The notes: generated by a model from the sequence alone, not told the origin. Shown: positions 1 through 8,484, counted from the first letter of the stretch. The stretch is 36,993 bases of DNA from Bacteroidales bacterium (GCA_017539645.1 JAFYCM010000004.1:1-36993), one strand, 5' to 3'. Numbers and translations are program-made.

Positions 1-26
1 GTCCGTGTTGTGTCTGTTTGATATTA

Positions 27-920
27 TTATGCAATATCTTCCAATTTGCTTATGCCGCTGAGTGTCATGGTGTTATTCGTCTTGCGAATGAGACCTTGAA
101 GCACTGCACCAGGACCAACTTCGGTAAATTCCGTTACGCCATCGGCAATCATGTTAAGTACGGTCTGAGTCCAACGCACAGGAGCGGTTAGCTGAGCCAC
201 GAGGTTGCGCTTGATCTCTTCTGGATCGGTAACAGCCTTTGCAACAACGTTTTGGTAAACTGGGCAAACAGGTTTGTTGAACTTGGTTTGCTCGATTGCG
301 CTTGCAAGTTGTGCGCGAGCGGGCTCCATGAAAGGTGAGTGGAATGCCCCACTGACAGAGAGTTTCAAGGCGCGTTTTGCACCTTTTTCGGTGAGTGCAG
401 CGCAAGCAGCATCGATACCGGCCAAAGAACCAGAAATTACAAGCTGACCGGGGCAGTTGTAGTTAGCAGGAACTACGCCGTCAATTTCGCTACAAACAGC
501 CTCAACCGTAGCATCGTCGAGACCGATGATGGCTGCCATAGTAGATTGCTCCAATTCGCAAGCCTTTTGCATTGCTTGAGCGCGTTGCGAAACGAGTTTT
601 ACGCCATCTTCAAAATTCATTGCGCCAGCAGCCACGAGAGCCGAAAACTCGCCCAATGAGTGACCTGCTACCATGTCGGGCGTGAACTTAGCGCCGAGCA
701 CTTTGGCAAGAATTGTTGAGTGTAGGAATATTGCAGGCTGTGTAACTTTGGTCTGTTTTAGGTCGTCGGCAGTGCCAGCAAACATAAGGTCGGTGATGCT
801 GAAACCAAGGATTTCGTTAGCAGTGTCGAACATTTTACGTGCTTCGCTGTTGGCTTCGTAGAGGTCTTTACCCATACCAACATACTGTGCACCTTGTCCA
901 GGAAATACGTATGCTTTCAT
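27..920 (-). CDS. fabD: Malonyl-CoA:ACP transacylase
   Basis: This 297-residue cytosolic enzyme moves malonyl groups from CoA to acyl carrier protein at the start of type II fatty acid synthesis. The PGQGAQ signature is at residues 7-12, the nucleophile motif GHSLG at 86-90 (Ser88), an oxyanion/substrate Arg near 112, and the catalytic His at about 193 in the segment GAFHSPF. The length is normal for FabD and the frame is intact. It lies directly downstream of the polysaccharide operon on the same strand, but a -7 element TATTTTTG in the 61-base gap suggests it has its own promoter. Read-through from the operon is also possible because I see no terminator in the gap. The identification is firm. 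Confidence 0.97.
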   Translation of the reverse strand: MKAYVFPGQGAQYVGMGKDLYEANSEARKMFDTANEILGFSITDLMFAGTADDLKQTKVTQPAIFLHSTILAKVLGAKFTPDMVAGHSLGEFSALVAAGAMNFEDGVKLVSQRAQAMQKACELEQSTMAAIIGLDDATVEAVCSEIDGVVPANYNCPGQLVISGSLAGIDAACAALTEKGAKRALKLSVSGAFHSPFMEPARAQLASAIEQTKFNKPVCPVYQNVVAKAVTDPEEIKRNLVAQLTAPVRWTQTVLNMIADGVTEFTEVGPGAVLQGLIRKTNNTMTLSGISKLEDIA

Positions 921-945
921 TATGTATATGATTATTAATAATAGA

Positions 946-973
946 CAAAAATAGCAGATTTTTATTTATGCAA
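946..973 (-). promoter_or_regulatory. Probable fabD promoter
   Basis: On the minus strand TATTTTTG (953 to 946) matches the Bacteroidota -7 consensus TAnnTTTG exactly. A TTG at 973-971 lies 17 bases upstream, slightly short of the usual -33 spacing. The start codon of fabD is about 25 bases downstream. The leader contains a 12-bp palindrome, ATTATTAATAAT at 931-942. Confidence 0.55.
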
Positions 974-981
974 TTGTGAGT

Positions 982-1980
982 TTACGAGAGGTGGTTGTCT
1001 TCGATGCCACATATGCGCCCTAATAGTGTTGGTTGACCATTGGTAGTACGAAGAGGAATGCCTATTGTACTTTTGTAGCTCAATTTGTAAATGTCTTGAT
1101 TTGGGTCGTTGATTAGCTGTTCAAATTCTTCTGCAGAACAAGAATTTCTGAGGTTATGTTGCATTCTCCATATTTTAGCATTGTTCGTCGGTATACTATC
1201 AACCATATTTTTTATTGATGGTATTTCATCATATAATAAGCTAAAAGTATGGTCTATCAGAAGATAATCAACGAGGATGTCATATCGTTTCCAATACTCT
1301 TCGAATACGTCTAATGCTGCCTTCATAAGTAGGTTTCCTTTGCGACAGCCTAACATATACGAACTCCAACGTCGTTTAGAAATATGTATGTAGTTGAGTT
1401 CATCGTCATAATGCATAGTATAAAGGTCTGAAGAGAAAAATATTTCATTTATTGGTCTTATGGGATATGTTGTTATATCCAAATACAATCCACCATATTT
1501 ATAAAGTACGGCAGTTCTCACAAAATCAGTCAAGTGAGTAGTTGTAATTTTCCCTTCATTATATTTTCTCCAAATATGTTCAGGAAGATCTACATAATTT
1601 TTTATGTTATCATTATCTATGATTATAACCTCATGATTATTGCTCATCTTACGAATTTGGGTAATGCATGATTTTACAAGATGTGGCATTTCACCGACAG
1701 AGAGCCAACACGTCCATATGGGGGATTGGTCTGGCCCTTGATAAATTTCAGATGATAATTCGTACGCTGGTAGTTGTTTGTACTTTTGCACGTACATACC
1801 AAATTGCTCTCGCATGAATCGAGCAACAATATCAATTTCTTTGACCTTATCCTTGTAGAAGTTTATATGTAGGATTGTCTTTATTCGAATTATATATAAT
1901 AAGCAAGTATAGCGCCATCCGATAATCATGCTACTCTCTATAACGCTGCATTCGTGTTTTATTCTTTCAAATATTTTCAT
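982..1980 (-). CDS. Capsular polysaccharide-type glycosyltransferase (Caps_synth / DXD sugar-transferase family)
   Basis: This 332-residue protein is a probable cytosolic or membrane-associated glycosyltransferase that adds a sugar to a surface polysaccharide repeat unit. The recognisable core is a segment with Asp152-x-x-Arg155 followed by YGGLYLD (162-168) and Asp168-Ile-Thr170 in the position of the metal-binding DXD. That is the pattern of the Caps_synth and related DXD sugar-transferase families, in which the second Asp is often replaced. The N-terminal 90 residues are basic and partly hydrophobic, perhaps for membrane association. It is the last gene of the polysaccharide operon, 25 bases after the nuclease-like gene. 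The DNA is visibly A+T-rich, as is common for glycan-locus genes acquired by transfer. Donor and acceptor sugars cannot be read from the sequence. Confidence 0.8.
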   Translation of the reverse strand: MKIFERIKHECSVIESSMIIGWRYTCLLYIIRIKTILHINFYKDKVKEIDIVARFMREQFGMYVQKYKQLPAYELSSEIYQGPDQSPIWTCWLSVGEMPHLVKSCITQIRKMSNNHEVIIIDNDNIKNYVDLPEHIWRKYNEGKITTTHLTDFVRTAVLYKYGGLYLDITTYPIRPINEIFFSSDLYTMHYDDELNYIHISKRRWSSYMLGCRKGNLLMKAALDVFEEYWKRYDILVDYLLIDHTFSLLYDEIPSIKNMVDSIPTNNAKIWRMQHNLRNSCSAEEFEQLINDPNQDIYKLSYKSTIGIPLRTTNGQPTLLGRICGIEDNHLS

Positions 1981-2005
1981 TTGTATAAATTATCTGATAT
2001 GTTAA

Positions 2006-2815
2006 TTAGCCTTTTGTAGTTATCAGAGGTGTAACGTGAGCTTCACTGCGCTCAAACACAAATACTTGGTCGAAGCGTGAATGGTAGTGATGACGCAACG
2101 CTCGTGCTGCGGCCACAGGGTCGTATTTCTCAGCCATGAGGAAGCTGTTTTGTATAATTACGAGCCACTGACTATCACACGATGTGTCGTAGCCATCGAG
2201 TTTCTCATCTTTATTATGTATACGCTGCGATATGCTCTCCACAGTGAGCGGTTTCACACGTGTAGATATGCTTGCAAACCACAGCGGCTCAGCCTGTCGC
2301 CCCGTGACGTTAGAGATATTTATGGCGTCAATCATCGAGGGTAAGTTTACGTCGCCATATTTTGATGTGCGATCCACCTTGTAGTGTTTTCCCGTTGCCT
2401 CAGGCAGATTGTCTATGACGATGCGGCTGATTGATTCCGAAAGGCCTTGCTTAATAAGTTTCGCATCATCGATGCCAGTATTTATGCATAATGGTGCAAT
2501 GCTATCGGCAAAATGCACGTCTACAACCAAACATAGGTTCTTATGCTTTGCGTAGATGCTCAGTGCATTATCCATAATGTCGCTAAGGAAATCTTCATGT
2601 GCGCGCATGTTGAACTTCGTGTCGCCACGTTCATATTTTAGCTCCGTAAGTTCAATGCCAATTCGCTTGTTTTTAGTAGTAAGAATAAAATCAGGGCGTT
2701 CCGACTTCTCTAATTCTCCAATAGGAAATTGTTCGTAAGCCGACGAAAACAGATTTATTATAGTCCATTCTCGCTTGTCTTTCTTGATCTGATTTTGATT
2801 CTTTTCGGCTAACAT
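2006..2815 (-). CDS. Hypothetical protein with PD-(D/E)XK-like nuclease motif
   Basis: I do not recognise this 269-residue protein as a named family. Near the N-terminus, Pro41-Asp42-Phe is followed 15 residues later by Glu58-Leu-Lys60, within IGIELTELK. That spacing and the hydrophobic strand before the Glu match the core of the PD-(D/E)XK nuclease fold, with Glu16 as a possible extra helix residue. The C-terminal half has a Trp-rich strand (CDSQWLVII) and a final FDQVFVFE strand, also seen in restriction-endonuclease-like proteins. No signal peptide or membrane segment is visible. It sits 12 bases after the EpsG-like gene and 25 before the next glycosyltransferase, so it is co-transcribed with the glycan genes, which is an odd place for a nuclease. 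It may be a passenger or defence gene carried with the locus. Function is inference only. Confidence 0.65.
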   Translation of the reverse strand: MLAEKNQNQIKKDKREWTIINLFSSAYEQFPIGELEKSERPDFILTTKNKRIGIELTELKYERGDTKFNMRAHEDFLSDIMDNALSIYAKHKNLCLVVDVHFADSIAPLCINTGIDDAKLIKQGLSESISRIVIDNLPEATGKHYKVDRTSKYGDVNLPSMIDAINISNVTGRQAEPLWFASISTRVKPLTVESISQRIHNKDEKLDGYDTSCDSQWLVIIQNSFLMAEKYDPVAAARALRHHYHSRFDQVFVFERSEAHVTPLITTKG

Positions 2816-2827
2816 GGCAGTGAGGCT

Positions 2828-3937
2828 TTATATGTCAAGAATTGTGGACCTATATGGCACTACACCACCCATCATACCATGAATTCTTAACCATATGGCA
2901 ATGAAAACTGCAAATACAATAATCACTGCAATAAAAGAGGTCCGATTTGTTAACTTGGGTGAAGTTGCAATCATGGGAAGGTAGAAAGCGTATGTTGCTG
3001 CGAAATATAGACCTATTCTTGAAGCAAAGAATGTGTATATTCCAAGTAGTTGAGACATTGTTGAAGCTACACATATCATTGCGAAAATATATGCTGTTCT
3101 ACCATTTAGTATTTTCAAGTAATAGCAGATAATCGACAAAAATATACAGATGAAGCTACCTAATAGAACTACGGTGTTATAACCTGAAGAACCATTTGTG
3201 CCTCCGTATGTTTCGTAGAACGCAAATCTGCCACCCAATAATGCTATCATAGACAGAAGTGCTCTAAATATTATAATGATAGCAGCACACGCAGTAACAA
3301 AAGAAACACTAAGTATTACTCTTATTTCTTTTTTCTGTACAGATGCAAAATGTATAAATAGTAAAAATAGACCTCCTACGACTGCTGTCTTGTGCCAGAA
3401 AAATGAGATAAAAAGAAAAACTAAAAACTTTTTGAAATTATCGTTGCGTAGTAAATATGTATAGCCGAGAGTTAAAAATGCAATTGCCAAACATTGCCTC
3501 ATTAGATTGAATGACAGAGCATAAAAACCTATCAATATCAGAGGATAAGACACCCACATTGGAACTTCGTCTCTAAGTTTATATGATGCTATAAAAAAGA
3601 ATAGAACAATGAATAGTTCTATGTTGAATAGCGCCATATTGAATGAGCCAAACAGATTGTGTGTCGTGTAAATCAATATAGAGAAGAACAGGTCTATATC
3701 ACTGCTTTCATAATATTTGAAAAACGAATCGTAATATGGAACTCTGTCAAAAGCAGGCTTGCAATATACCAGAATGTCCACTCCACAATGAATACCTCGA
3801 AGTCCTGCTATACACGCAGGAACTACAATGGCAATTATCGATGTTACAAAGAATACAAACTTATTGGTAGTTGCACTCTTATGTGCGATAAATGTGCTTA
3901 TGATGCATACTATGAGTATTAGCGCGTATGTCAACAT
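2828..3937 (-). CDS. EpsG-family polysaccharide polymerase (Wzy-like)
   Basis: This 369-residue polytopic inner-membrane protein has about nine to ten hydrophobic segments spread along its length. Motifs typical of the EpsG family are visible: Arg-Gly-x-x-x-Gly-x-Asp in the first periplasmic loop (LRGIHCGVD), FNLMRQCLA in a middle segment, and FFWHKTA with its conserved His. EpsG proteins are thought to polymerise exopolysaccharide or capsule repeat units outside the inner membrane. It is the only candidate polymerase in the operon, 8 bases downstream of the acyltransferase. The DNA is strikingly A+T-rich compared with the flanking housekeeping genes. An O-antigen ligase-type role is less likely given the motifs. 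Confidence 0.82.
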   Translation of the reverse strand: MLTYALILIVCIISTFIAHKSATTNKFVFFVTSIIAIVVPACIAGLRGIHCGVDILVYCKPAFDRVPYYDSFFKYYESSDIDLFFSILIYTTHNLFGSFNMALFNIELFIVLFFFIASYKLRDEVPMWVSYPLILIGFYALSFNLMRQCLAIAFLTLGYTYLLRNDNFKKFLVFLFISFFWHKTAVVGGLFLLFIHFASVQKKEIRVILSVSFVTACAAIIIIFRALLSMIALLGGRFAFYETYGGTNGSSGYNTVVLLGSFICIFLSIICYYLKILNGRTAYIFAMICVASTMSQLLGIYTFFASRIGLYFAATYAFYLPMIATSPKLTNRTSFIAVIIVFAVFIAIWLRIHGMMGGVVPYRSTILDI

Positions 3938-3945
3938 GATACTTG

Positions 3946-4692
3946 CTATTCCTTGTCCACCGATAGTGAATGATGGACAATATGATATTCATCTAATGTA
4001 TATTCTGAAGAGAGTGATTCTTCAATCGCCTTTTCTGGATTGAAGTTTTCTATGAGTCTCAGCGATTGTTGAACGTACAACCCAGGAATGGAGAGCGATT
4101 TAGATGCAGTACTTCCTGCGCCGAGACAAACTCCGTTAGCGAGAGTAACGCCAGGGCAAATGATAGAGCGGCTGCCAATGTTACAATAGTCTCCAATGAT
4201 TACGGGCTTATCTACTCGGCATCTTCGCGAAGATGTCTGGCTGTAGTAGAATGAATGTGTCCAAACTTGAGTATGCAGTCCTGCGAAACAAGCGTATTTA
4301 CCGATTATGACATCGCTCGTAAGATCGAATGTGTGACCAACACCAATTCGAGCACACTCTTTTAGTGTTAACGATGACTTGTTGGGGTTGAATTTCGGCG
4401 AGGTTATTTTGTTTTGGTTGTGGATTGTTGCTCCGTCTTCTATGCGAAAGTCAAATTTGCCATTTATAATATTCAAATGAGAAATTGAACCATTGGTAGA
4501 AGATAAAGAGCAGCACGAAATGATGTTGAGGTTGCCAATTCTTGCTCCATTCTCTAAAAGCATTTTGTCGACTAATATCAACGAGAACCCGATTTTGCAG
4601 CCTTTTTCAATCTTGTATCTGCTCGTCCATATCATTAGGCGAGCAATGCTTGTTGGCAGAAAGAACAGTAGAAATGCAACGAAATACTTCAT
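3946..4692 (-). CDS. Left-handed beta-helix (hexapeptide) acyltransferase
   Basis: This 248-residue protein is a probable O- or N-acetyltransferase decorating the polysaccharide or a precursor. Hexapeptide repeats of the [LIV]-G-x4 type run from about residue 28 to 200: for example CKIGFS, ARIGNL, ARIGVG, VIIGKY, VIIGDY, CNIGSR, VCLGAG. His146 in the segment VWTHSFYY sits in the extended loop position of the catalytic His in WcaF/WbbJ-like and other maltose-acetyltransferase-type enzymes. An N-terminal hydrophobic stretch (residues 3-20) suggests membrane attachment. It starts 4 bases after the preceding glycosyltransferase ends and stops 8 bases before the EpsG-like gene. The acyl donor is presumed to be acetyl-CoA by family. 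Confidence 0.8.
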   Translation of the reverse strand: MKYFVAFLLFFLPTSIARLMIWTSRYKIEKGCKIGFSLILVDKMLLENGARIGNLNIISCCSLSSTNGSISHLNIINGKFDFRIEDGATIHNQNKITSPKFNPNKSSLTLKECARIGVGHTFDLTSDVIIGKYACFAGLHTQVWTHSFYYSQTSSRRCRVDKPVIIGDYCNIGSRSIICPGVTLANGVCLGAGSTASKSLSIPGLYVQQSLRLIENFNPEKAIEESLSSEYTLDEYHIVHHSLSVDKE

Positions 4693-4696
4693 CTCT

Positions 4697-5650
4697 TTAT
4701 CGAGTTTTTATTATACGATAAACGGCAGTAGTCAATTTCGGACCAAGATACATAAGTATTGCAATCAATCTATTCTTCATGCGAGCACGGCAGTTGAACA
4801 GAATATCGTTGCGGCGTTTTTTCATCTCTTGCCAAACGTATCTCTTTTGAGGGTGATTGTTGGGCATACTGAAGTAGAGACGCGAAATGAGAGATAGAAG
4901 ACGACAATCGACTGCTTTTTTTATTGGCTTCAATCTTTCGTCTGAATCTATCTTATTTACTATGTCGAATACACTTTGGTATTTTTTTTCAGTAAATCCG
5001 CTGCCCTCTATGCTGCCGTCGTGCATTACGTATGCATACGTGCTTAGTGATGTGAATGCTATAGAGTTGCATGCCAGCATTAAGTCTGGCATTATGAATA
5101 GATCTTCGAATATTAAACCTTTCTTGAATCTGTAATTATTGAATAGTTCTTTGCGAAAGATTTTTTCGTGAGCTGTTGTCTCGAATTGGCGTTGGTAGAA
5201 CATTTCTTCGATGCACTCTAACGGACTATATAGTTTTTCAGTCTCTTTGGGGTTGTCTTGGAGTGCAAAAACGTCGTTTTCTGATACCAATGTAAACGGC
5301 GATATGGCCATCTCACAATTGTACTTGTAGACCAAATTTGCCAACGATTCTACATGGTTTGGAAGAATGTAGTCATCGCTGTCAATGAATATTATGTAAC
5401 TACCTAAGGCTTTGTCGATACCTACGTTTCGTGCATCGCTAAGTCCGCCGTTCTCTTTATTTATGACTTTGATACGTGAGTCCTTGCTTGCATATTCGTC
5501 CAAAATTGCTGGTGTAGAATCTGTCGACCCATCGTTAACAAGAATGATTTCAATGTTCTTGTATGTCTGAACCAATATGCTATCGACGCATTTCTTTACG
5601 AAGCGTTCGCTATTGTAGCAAGGAACTATTATGCTTATCAATTCGTTCAT
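4697..5650 (-). CDS. Family 2 glycosyltransferase
   Basis: This 317-residue protein is a GT-A fold inverting glycosyltransferase of family GT2. The N-terminus carries the signature strand IIVPCYN, VNDGSTDST around Asp40, GGLSDARN at 69-75 and the metal-binding Asp90-Ser-Asp92-Asp93. The C-terminal third is basic and probably forms the acceptor-binding part; no clear transmembrane segment is seen. Its ATG overlaps the stop of the upstream glycosyltransferase (ATGA at 5650-5647), so translation is probably coupled. It builds a repeat unit of a surface glycan together with its neighbour; sugars are unknown. Confidence 0.9.
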   Translation of the reverse strand: MNELISIIVPCYNSERFVKKCVDSILVQTYKNIEIILVNDGSTDSTPAILDEYASKDSRIKVINKENGGLSDARNVGIDKALGSYIIFIDSDDYILPNHVESLANLVYKYNCEMAISPFTLVSENDVFALQDNPKETEKLYSPLECIEEMFYQRQFETTAHEKIFRKELFNNYRFKKGLIFEDLFIMPDLMLACNSIAFTSLSTYAYVMHDGSIEGSGFTEKKYQSVFDIVNKIDSDERLKPIKKAVDCRLLSLISRLYFSMPNNHPQKRYVWQEMKKRRNDILFNCRARMKNRLIAILMYLGPKLTTAVYRIIKTR

Positions 5651-6696
5651 TTTTTCAGCGTTTTATATAGATCCAATGCAAACAAAGCTGCTTTGCGAAT
5701 CATAGCATTGTATCGCTTATGGCTATTTCTCCAATAACGCACAATGAAGCAGCGAGCGTCGTAGGTAGCCATAACATCGTAAAGTTCCTTACTGTACTTG
5801 GCAAGTGTGTTCTCCAATGTGTCGACAACCTCTGCATTGAAGTCTTTGTCGCTTGCTGTAAGCAATGATTGTGTATATATCAGGAGCGCTTTTCTACAGA
5901 CAACAAAATCGGCAAACTCTTTCTGCTTGCCTTCCAGTGAACTTAGAAACTTCTGGCGATACTCCATAAGTGAAACCATAAGTACGTTTTCTTGCGTCAG
6001 CGACTTTACGATTACTTTGGGGTCCATGGTTTGATTTTCTCGACCTACACGGTATCTGTAAACATTGTAGTTCGAAACGTCTACAGTCTTGACATGCAAA
6101 ATAGGTTTATAAGCCCACTCAGAATCTGTATATGATATTCCTTCGGTTTGAACGTAATTTATGTCTCGTAGAAGTTGTGTTCTATACACAATTCTGTGCA
6201 TAGGTAAAGTCATATTTGGCTCTTCCGAAAACAACTCTTCTATCGACATCTTCCCCGTCCGCTTGCCAACATACATCCAATCTGTAGCATTACCATTGGC
6301 ATTGGTGGTCTTGAAAGTTGTCAACGACATATCTACATCTATTTCAGATAGATGCTTAATGTATTGCGACAATTGTTCTGTCTCCACCCAGTCGTCGGCA
6401 TCTACTACGCGTACGTATTTGCCGGTGCATTGGGGTAGGGCAGCGTTGATGCATGACCCATAGTTGCCGTTGGGCTTGTCGATAACTTTTACTATGTCTG
6501 GGCGCTTCTCGCGGTACGAGTTCAGTATGTCCAACGACGAATCTTTGCTGCCATCGTTGACTGCTATCACTTCGAGAGTGTCGGGAACTTCTGCTGCCGT
6601 TAGCGAATCAAGGCACTGACCTACATACTTTTCCATGTTGTACGTCGGTATTATTATCGATAAAATTTTATTGCTTGCCATGTTGTCTGTTGTCAC
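5647..6696 (-). CDS. Family 2 glycosyltransferase
   Basis: This 349-residue GT2 enzyme shows IIIPTYNMEKYV at the N-terminus, VNDGSKDSS around Asp48, and Asp99-Ala-Asp101-Asp102 as the metal-binding motif. The C-terminal 130 residues carry no other recognisable domain. Both ends overlap their neighbours by four bases of the ATGA type (6696-6693 and 5650-5647), which marks translational coupling with the cytidylyltransferase upstream and the second GT2 downstream. I chose the first ATG because it gives this coupling; a second Met at residue 6 is possible. It is presumed cytosolic and acts on a lipid-linked intermediate. Confidence 0.9.
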   Translation of the reverse strand: MTTDNMASNKILSIIIPTYNMEKYVGQCLDSLTAAEVPDTLEVIAVNDGSKDSSLDILNSYREKRPDIVKVIDKPNGNYGSCINAALPQCTGKYVRVVDADDWVETEQLSQYIKHLSEIDVDMSLTTFKTTNANGNATDWMYVGKRTGKMSIEELFSEEPNMTLPMHRIVYRTQLLRDINYVQTEGISYTDSEWAYKPILHVKTVDVSNYNVYRYRVGRENQTMDPKVIVKSLTQENVLMVSLMEYRQKFLSSLEGKQKEFADFVVCRKALLIYTQSLLTASDKDFNAEVVDTLENTLAKYSKELYDVMATYDARCFIVRYWRNSHKRYNAMIRKAALFALDLYKTLKK

Positions 6697-7334
6697 AATT
6701 TTTCAATCACACGTTCTGCAAAGGTAAAATCTTCTGGCCAATCTATATCAATTCCTTCAATATCGTCTACCACAGCAAAATATGGTTTGAAACCTATTCG
6801 TTGATGATGTTCAGTCCAAATATTGCGGCGGAATATGTAGAATGCGCTCGTCTCTTCGTACACTGGCTCAATGGTTTGTGTGCGCGGAATGGATTTTAGG
6901 TCGTAGTTGAGTGGGCGGTTTTTGTACCACACAAAAGTTTGGATTTTTTTGCAACTGAACGCCGAGTCGCACTCGCCGTTTTTTACATTTTCTATCGCCG
7001 TTTCAATCGTCTCTTTCTTTATGAACGGCGATGTGGTGTGGGCAAGTATGTATATATCGGCATCGATGGCGCTGGTGAAAGCGTCGTAAATATCCTGTCC
7101 GAGAGTCTCGTCAGTGTCGAGAGATTCTGGGCGGCGGAGAAACTTTACGCCTTGTGGCAGATGCTCCACTATGCTGTCGTTGCTACAATATACATACACT
7201 TCGTCGATGCTGCTGACGCTCGCAAGTGTGTCCAATATGTAGCGCATGAGTGGTTTCCCGCCCAAGAGCTTGAGGTTTTTGCCTACTACGCGCTTGCTGT
7301 TTAGGCGGATAGGTACAAAAGCGACCGTTTTCAT
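6693..7334 (-). CDS. CMP-sugar cytidylyltransferase (acylneuraminate cytidylyltransferase family, NeuA-like)
   Basis: This 213-residue enzyme probably activates an acidic nine- or eight-carbon sugar by transfer to CTP. The nucleotide-binding N-terminus VPIRLNSKRVVGKN (8-20) has the Arg, Ser-Lys-Arg and Lys-Asn of the family P-loop-like motif, AHTTSPF lies at 98-104, and Asp196-x-Asp198 in EGIDIDWPEDF gives the metal-binding acidic pair. It is slightly shorter than many NeuA proteins. It follows the KpsF-type isomerase by 11 bases, but no sialic, legionaminic, pseudaminic or Kdo synthase is in the window. The actual sugar is therefore open, and Kdo-like versus nonulosonate cannot be decided here. 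Confidence 0.82.
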   Translation of the reverse strand: MKTVAFVPIRLNSKRVVGKNLKLLGGKPLMRYILDTLASVSSIDEVYVYCSNDSIVEHLPQGVKFLRRPESLDTDETLGQDIYDAFTSAIDADIYILAHTTSPFIKKETIETAIENVKNGECDSAFSCKKIQTFVWYKNRPLNYDLKSIPRTQTIEPVYEETSAFYIFRRNIWTEHHQRIGFKPYFAVVDDIEGIDIDWPEDFTFAERVIEKL

Positions 7335-7345
7335 AATATAAATAC

Positions 7346-8293
7346 TTACATACAGCTGAACGAATCTATCAAGCCAACGAGCTTGTCATTGTTGTCGACC
7401 ACAACGAGCGTATGTATGTTGTTCTGACGCATGAGTGCCGACGCTTCGGTGAGCTTGGCGTTCTCGTTGATAGTCTTAGGTCTGCGGCTCATGATGCTTT
7501 CGACGGTGAGTGAAAAGAACTCCTTCTGCTTATTCTGCATAGCGCGGCGCACATCGCCATCGGTCACTACGCCTAGAATCTCGCCATCGACCACCACTAC
7601 GGCTATACCTTGCTTCGTTTTGCTTATCTCTATTATCGTGTCGCTCACGAAACTGCTTGGCTTGACGATAGGGAGGTTGGTACTTACCATATAATCTTTC
7701 ACCTTCGAGAGCAACATCTTGCCAAGGTTGCCTCCGGGGTGGAATTTTGCGAAGTCCGACGCCTTGAAGTTCCTTATATGTATGAGCGCAATAGCTATGG
7801 CATCGCCCATGACGAGTGTAGCTGTGGTCGATGAGGTTGGTGCAAGGTTGAGCGGCTCAGCCTCGCGTTTCACCGAGATGTTGAGGTGCGCTTTTGAGTA
7901 TTCTGCCAATAGCGAATTGGGGTTGCCTGTCATTGCTATTATAGGTATGTCGCGCTCCATAAGTAATGGTACGAAGCGCAGCAACTCGTCCGTTGTGCCT
8001 GAGTATGAGATAGCTATGACGACATCGTCGGAGGTGAACATGCCCAAGTCGCCATGGAAAGCATCGAGTGGGTTGACGAAGAACGACGGTGTTCCCGTGC
8101 TCGCCAATGTTGCTGCTATTTTTTCTCCTATGTGTCCCGATTTGCCTACGCCCGTAACTATGCAACGACCTTTGCTGTTGGCTATCAGTTCAACGGCTTT
8201 GTTGAAATCGTCTGTCAAGTTGGGTATCATGTCGAGCACTGCTTGTGCTTCGTCTTCAAAGCATTTTACTGCGTACTTTATTGTGTCTTCCAA
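7346..8293 (-). CDS. kdsD: Arabinose-5-phosphate isomerase (KpsF/GutQ/KdsD family)
   Basis: This enzyme interconverts ribulose-5-phosphate and arabinose-5-phosphate, the precursor of Kdo. It has an SIS domain with GVGKSGHIGEKIA and TGTPSFFV, followed by HGDLGM, and two C-terminal CBS domains ending in LVGLIDS. The longest frame begins at an ATG at 8338 (330 residues), but a perfect -7 promoter element, TATTTTTG, lies at 8327-8320 inside that frame. A start upstream of the promoter cannot be used by that transcript. I therefore place the start at TTG 8293 (315 residues), which begins just before the homologous region. It is the first gene of the polysaccharide operon. Family assignment is firm; the start is inference. 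Confidence 0.85.
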   Translation of the reverse strand: MEDTIKYAVKCFEDEAQAVLDMIPNLTDDFNKAVELIANSKGRCIVTGVGKSGHIGEKIAATLASTGTPSFFVNPLDAFHGDLGMFTSDDVVIAISYSGTTDELLRFVPLLMERDIPIIAMTGNPNSLLAEYSKAHLNISVKREAEPLNLAPTSSTTATLVMGDAIAIALIHIRNFKASDFAKFHPGGNLGKMLLSKVKDYMVSTNLPIVKPSSFVSDTIIEISKTKQGIAVVVVDGEILGVVTDGDVRRAMQNKQKEFFSLTVESIMSRRPKTINENAKLTEASALMRQNNIHTLVVVDNNDKLVGLIDSFSCM

Positions 8294-8319
8294 GTCTGTT
8301 TCTGTTTTTTGTTGAGTTG

Positions 8320-8327
8320 CAAAAATA
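8320..8327 (-). promoter_or_regulatory. Probable promoter of the polysaccharide operon
   Basis: Minus-strand TATTTTTG followed by C fits TAnnTTTG exactly. Transcription would begin near 8313, leaving a leader of about 20 bases before the TTG at 8293. The -33 region is only T-rich (GTTTTC near 8353-8348), with no clean TTG. Confidence 0.55.
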
Positions 8328-8484
8328 CATATAACCATGAAAACACGGAAAACACGAAGGCTAATTGTATTTTAGTTTGTTATGTCACTGCAAAAAGCAC
8401 GGGAAATGGCAATGCGTGCGTCCGTGTTTATGCCTATTTCTACGATTTTCGCGCGTTCCGTGGCTAATAATGCTCAAATTTCAA

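Noticed and set aside
8294-8338. ATG start at 8338 for the KpsF/KdsD gene
   Set aside because: A perfect -7 promoter element lies inside these codons, and the added 15 residues match nothing in the family.
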